The translations under genes were made by a program, and so were the position numbers. From the NCBI GenBank assembly GCA_032718475.1, contig JAUCBJ010000748.1, forward strand, positions 1-31,697: a DNA stretch of 31,697 nucleotides. The letters run 5' to 3'. The stretch's first letter is position 1; the number at the start of each line of letters is the position of its first letter. This document shows, one piece after another, positions 28,519 through 31,697 of the stretch. Under the pieces are notes generated by a model. That model was not told the origin of the DNA. It did no database searches and saw only the letters and a program-made list of their open reading frames with translations. Origin of the DNA: Nemertoderma westbladi. Lineage: Eukaryota; Xenacoelomorpha; Nemertodermatida; Nemertodermatidae.

Positions 28519-29391
28519 GTTAACTTTTGAATTTTGATGTGAATTATTTTGATGTGAGTGTTGAATTATTTGATAAAGAGTAAAGTGTGCAAAAATTCGA
28601 GAATATCGTATTTATTGAATAAAAGCTTGCTAATATTTGTACAAGTAATAAAATGATTATTATCGCATTAAACTTATTCAGTGTTTTGGGATATTTGTTC
28701 AATTTTTTAAATAATGAAAATTTGTTTCCGAAAAATACTTTATAAATGAGTCCAGAAAGAAGAGATACCTAAACATTTTTAAAACATAAAATTGAAATTG
28801 AATTATCCCCAATACTCCCATCGAATGAATGTTCATACCTGTCTGTAAATAACGAAATAGTATTGAATTGTATCGATATCAGTATAATAATTATTGCGCA
28901 CATATGGAAAGTTGTCAAAATAGTATAAAATATACGTTTTATTTTGCATTTTTTACGAATATTGAAAGATTCCTTCGCCCTGTGACACATAACGTAAAAA
29001 GTACTACATGATTCAGCAATAACCAGTAAAACAATAGGTAGGTAGTAATATAATACCTAGAATAGTAGTACATATGATTGGCAGTAAAAAGGAAATACCA
29101 CCTGTTTTGAGCGAATACAGGAACTGTTTCTGACAGTAAAAAATAGGTGCTTCGATTCTACATTTCATTTGGGATTATTTGGGGGACTAACAATTCTGAT
29201 TTATATATATTTCTATCACTAGGCCGACTTTCGATTTTGGGGATCATTCACTGTTACAAGGTGGGCTGGTTAGCTATTTGATCATCCATAATAGACAGAC
29301 TCTCCCTTTTTGGTTGGTTCATTGGAAGTATTACAGTTTTGGAGAAGCCAAAATGACATTATTTGGAAATGGGACCTGCGTAAAGGCGGCT
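28519..29391. other. AT-rich spacer
   Basis: It follows the LINE fragment upstream on its strand and may hold its 5' untranslated region. The first part has short repeated gaattattttgatgt-type units (28530-28580). The 73-codon antisense frame at 28769-28990 is not supported. Confidence 0.4.
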
Positions 29392-29393
29392 TA

Positions 29394-29953
29394 GGGGGCG
29401 TTCATAAAGTAGGTCACGCAAATTTTTTCAATTTTTGACCCCCCTCCCCCCTCTGTCACAAAGTGTCACACAAGCTCGACCCCCCCCCCCTCCGTCACAT
29501 TAGACAATTTGTAATAGTAATACCCCCCCCCCCCCCCCCCCCTCGCCCTGACAAAAAATATTTTATTGTAATAATACTGTACACAATGTTTGTTATGCCA
29601 AAATACAATATAAATTCAATCACTATATCTAGATTTTCCCACGGGCAAGTTAAGTGTTCTTATTCTATATTAATAACAGGTATTGCAGTGTTGGAGTCAA
29701 TGGCTTCTATGTCCTACTCAATTTATCGATTATACTCAATGATATTGAGTTTATTGTTTTCCTTAATGTTACCCACTCTTCTACATGTGTGAAAGTCAAG
29801 GCCAAGCTAACATCTAGCTTAGAACAACTAGCATAGAACATCGGCGTGACCGTCACAAAAGTCGACACCCCCCACCCCCCTCTGTCACAAAATGTCACGC
29901 AAGCTCTAACCCCCCTCCCCCCTAGTGCGTGACATACTTTATGAACGCCCTCC
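29394..29953. mobile_element. MITE-like element with about 28-base terminal inverted repeats and TA target duplication
   Basis: The left end gggggcgttcataaagtag pairs with the right end ctttatgaacgccctcc; inverted matching extends through tcacgca with one or two mismatches. TA dinucleotides flank both ends (29392-29393 and 29954-29955), fitting a TA-targeting transposase. Both subterminal regions contain the tctgtcacaaa-tgtcac motif with C-rich runs. The central 300 bases have no transposase and may include a nested insertion. It directly abuts LINE copy 2. Confidence 0.75.
29523..29542. repeat. Poly-C tract, 20 bases
   Basis: Twenty C within the MITE, close to another run of ten C at 29481-29490. 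Confidence 0.95.
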
Positions 29954-29955
29954 TA

Positions 29956-31553
29956 TAGCCGATAATTAAAGGAACTGAGTCTGTACTCCCAGATATTCCC
30001 ATTGGCGATATCTCCTTTGCAGAAGTGAAGGCTGCTGCAAAGAGCATTAAGACCAATCGTGCCAGTGGAGTAGATAGTGTTCCCCCTGAGGTCTTTAAAA
30101 TACCTGAGTGTTTAAAGCTCATCTATCCCATCATAGTAGACATGTACCGAACAACAAGAGTCCCACAAGAAATGAAAACAAATAAGTTGGTGCCAGTTCC
30201 CAAGAAGGGCAACCTAACACTCTATGGTTCTTTTCGGGGAATCTCATTGATCTCGATTGCTGCAAAGCTATACAATAGGATTCTATTAAATCGCATCAGG
30301 GATCCCATTGAGAGACTGCTCCGTGGAAATCAGAATGGGTTCCGTAAAGGTCGTGGGACCATGGAGCCCATTTTGGCACTTAGAAGGATAATTGAAGAAT
30401 TATCAAAAAAGAAAGACAGGCATCTGGCTGTTATCTTTGTTGACTTCTTCAAGGCCTTTGATTCAGTCTCTCGCTCACGTATGTTCAGCATACTTTCATT
30501 ATATGGGATTCCTGATGAAATTATTGCAGCAATCAGATCAGTATACGATGGTTCGACAACATTTGTGTCTACTGTTGACGGTGACACAGAACCATTTGAA
30601 GTGTTATGGGGCGTCCTCCAAGGAGACACACTTGCGCCATTCTTGTTCATTATTGTGGTTGACTATGTTCTACGCATGTCCTTAGATCATCATAATGATG
30701 ATGGGGTGACGATAACTCCACCTACTGGCTCCAGAAGTCGAGGAAATCCTGCCAAGTACCTAACTGATCTAGACTTTGCTGATGACTTAGAAGTACTCTC
30801 AGAATCATTAGAGGGAGCCCAACGGCTCCTCAGCTCATTAGAACATGCTGCTTCTAGTGTTGGTCTTTTTATTAACTCCAGAAAGACCAAAATTCTGACA
30901 GTTAACTTTGAAAGTCCTCAGCAAGTCTCTGATCGGATGAACATAAGCTCAAAGGATGGTATGCTTGAGCATGTGGACGACTTCTGTTACCTGGGATCAT
31001 GGATCCGGAAGTCAGGTGAGGACCTTCGAATACGAAAGGGAAAGGCATGGGCAGCCTTGAATAGGCTTTCCAGGATTTGGAAGTCACCGAGAATTAATCG
31101 GAAACTTAAGGTCCGATTATTTAGAGCAGCAGTAGTTCCAGTACTCCTCTAAGGGAGTCCATGCTGGGCTCTAACTGCTGAGGATATCAAATCTCTGGAT
31201 GGCACATTCACAAGAATGCTACGCCGGGTTCATTGTGTCAAGTACAATGCACACATCTCCAACCAGACACTATATTACATTGGAGGTGTCTCATTGGTTC
31301 CCCCTGCTTGACACTAGAACAAAATCGCCTCCGCTTTGCAGGACATTGCTTTCGCCGTGAGGACCAGCCAGTGAATAATCTTGTACTTTGGCAGCCTCAT
31401 GGAGTGAATAAGCATGGTGGACAGCCCATGACTTTCTTGAGACGCATCTTAAAGGACACTGGCCGTAAAGATGCGGATGATCTAGCAAATGTCATGGGTG
31501 ATAGGGAGTTGTGGCGGTGCAATTTTGTTGACAAGCCGGCACAGCATTCTTAA
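29956..31553 (+). pseudogene. LINE reverse transcriptase and C-terminal domain (copy 2)
   Basis: Reverse transcriptase motifs appear in order: LVPVPKKGN and FRGISLISIAAKLYNRIL, NGFRKGRGT, VDFFKAFDSVSR (first catalytic Asp), GVLQGDTLAPFLFI (motif B), LDFADDL (catalytic pair) and VGLFINSRKTKIL. The frame breaks at a TAA (31150-31152), where copy 1 has TAT, and again by loss of one base near 31305 in ggttccccctgcttg. The remaining C-terminal domain (31311-31553) has AGHCFRRED and LWQPHGVNKHGGQ. The start is missing (no endonuclease). The first codon of the longest frame, at 30025, is GTG and not a real start. Confidence 0.9.
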
Positions 31554-31588
31554 AAATGCAGCTGCAATGCAGCATGCCGATCCTAGTA
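29956..31588 (+). mobile_element. Non-LTR retrotransposon copy 2, 5' truncated
   Basis: This is the longer of two copies of one family. The coding sequence is open from just right of the MITE (PIIKGTESVLPDIP) to 31150. It ends with the same 3' sequence as copy 1, cagcatgccgatcctagta, at 31588. The 3' untranslated region contains the self-complementary gcagctgc followed by atgcagcat. No target-site duplication or tail was seen. Confidence 0.88.
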
Positions 31589-31697
31589 ACGGAACTAGGC
31601 TGTCAGATTTCAATTTATATTTTATTACAAAATTAGTCCTATATTATTATATTGAAAGTACTACGCTAAATCTAGATTACAATATAGCAAATTTAGT
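31589..31697. other. AT-rich window end
   Basis: Just over 100 bases of AT-rich sequence after the LINE 3' end, without recognised features. Confidence 0.5.

Overview
This window looks like a transposon-rich, AT-rich stretch of an animal nuclear genome, probably from a marine invertebrate. The evidence is the mix of elements: a Polinton/Maverick remnant, two BEL/Pao LTR retrotransposon remnants, non-LTR retrotransposons (one with a 2A-like peptide at its N-terminus), a SINE-like repeat, MITE-like and foldback repeats, and long GT and poly-G microsatellites. The species cannot be settled from the sequence. Nothing bacterial (operons with ribosome binding sites, CRISPR) is present, and no intact rRNA or tRNA gene is seen.

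Layout. Bases 1-403 hold what may be the last exon of a host gene on the minus strand. From about 560 to 2820 lies an interleaved inverted-repeat structure (arms A, B, A', B') with a SINE-like insertion in one arm. From 3430 to 4270 there are decayed tandem protein-like repeats, followed by a 325-base GT tract and a short minisatellite. Bases 4750-6690 are featureless AT-rich DNA. From 11176 down to 6923 (minus strand) lies the most unusual object: a 1070-codon intronless ORF with a degenerate DEDD-type 3'-5' exonuclease signature. One in-frame TAA separates it from a second open frame that carries tandem CCHC zinc knuckles and a basic tail. The pair has visibly higher GC than its surroundings, and a 106-base imperfect palindrome lies just upstream. 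I cannot assign it to a described element.

Bases 12805 to about 16040 (minus) are a 5'-truncated BEL/Pao pol gene (RT, RNase H, integrase, DUF5641-like tail). It is fused in frame to a gene of a Polinton remnant that runs on the same strand from about 22370 down to 16040. The Polinton part keeps, in transcription order, an unknown ORF, a broken RING finger, a packaging ATPase, a short basic protein, a tiny basic ORF, a retroviral-type integrase with chromodomain, two overlapping penton-like capsid paralogues and the start of a glycine-rich virion-type protein. DNA polymerase B, protease and the major capsid gene are not visible, and several genes carry one nonsense codon each.

Bases 23200-26100 (plus) hold a second, different BEL/Pao lineage in a rearranged order: RT-RNase H-integrase start, then gag zinc knuckles and protease. 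Bases 26978-28000 and 29956-31588 are two 5'-truncated copies of one non-LTR retrotransposon family, each independently broken. Between them lie a 5' fragment of another LINE with a 2A-like motif (minus) and a TA-flanked MITE of about 560 bases. The window is best read as a nested graveyard of mobile elements, with the exonuclease/zinc-knuckle unit as the best candidate for an undescribed system.
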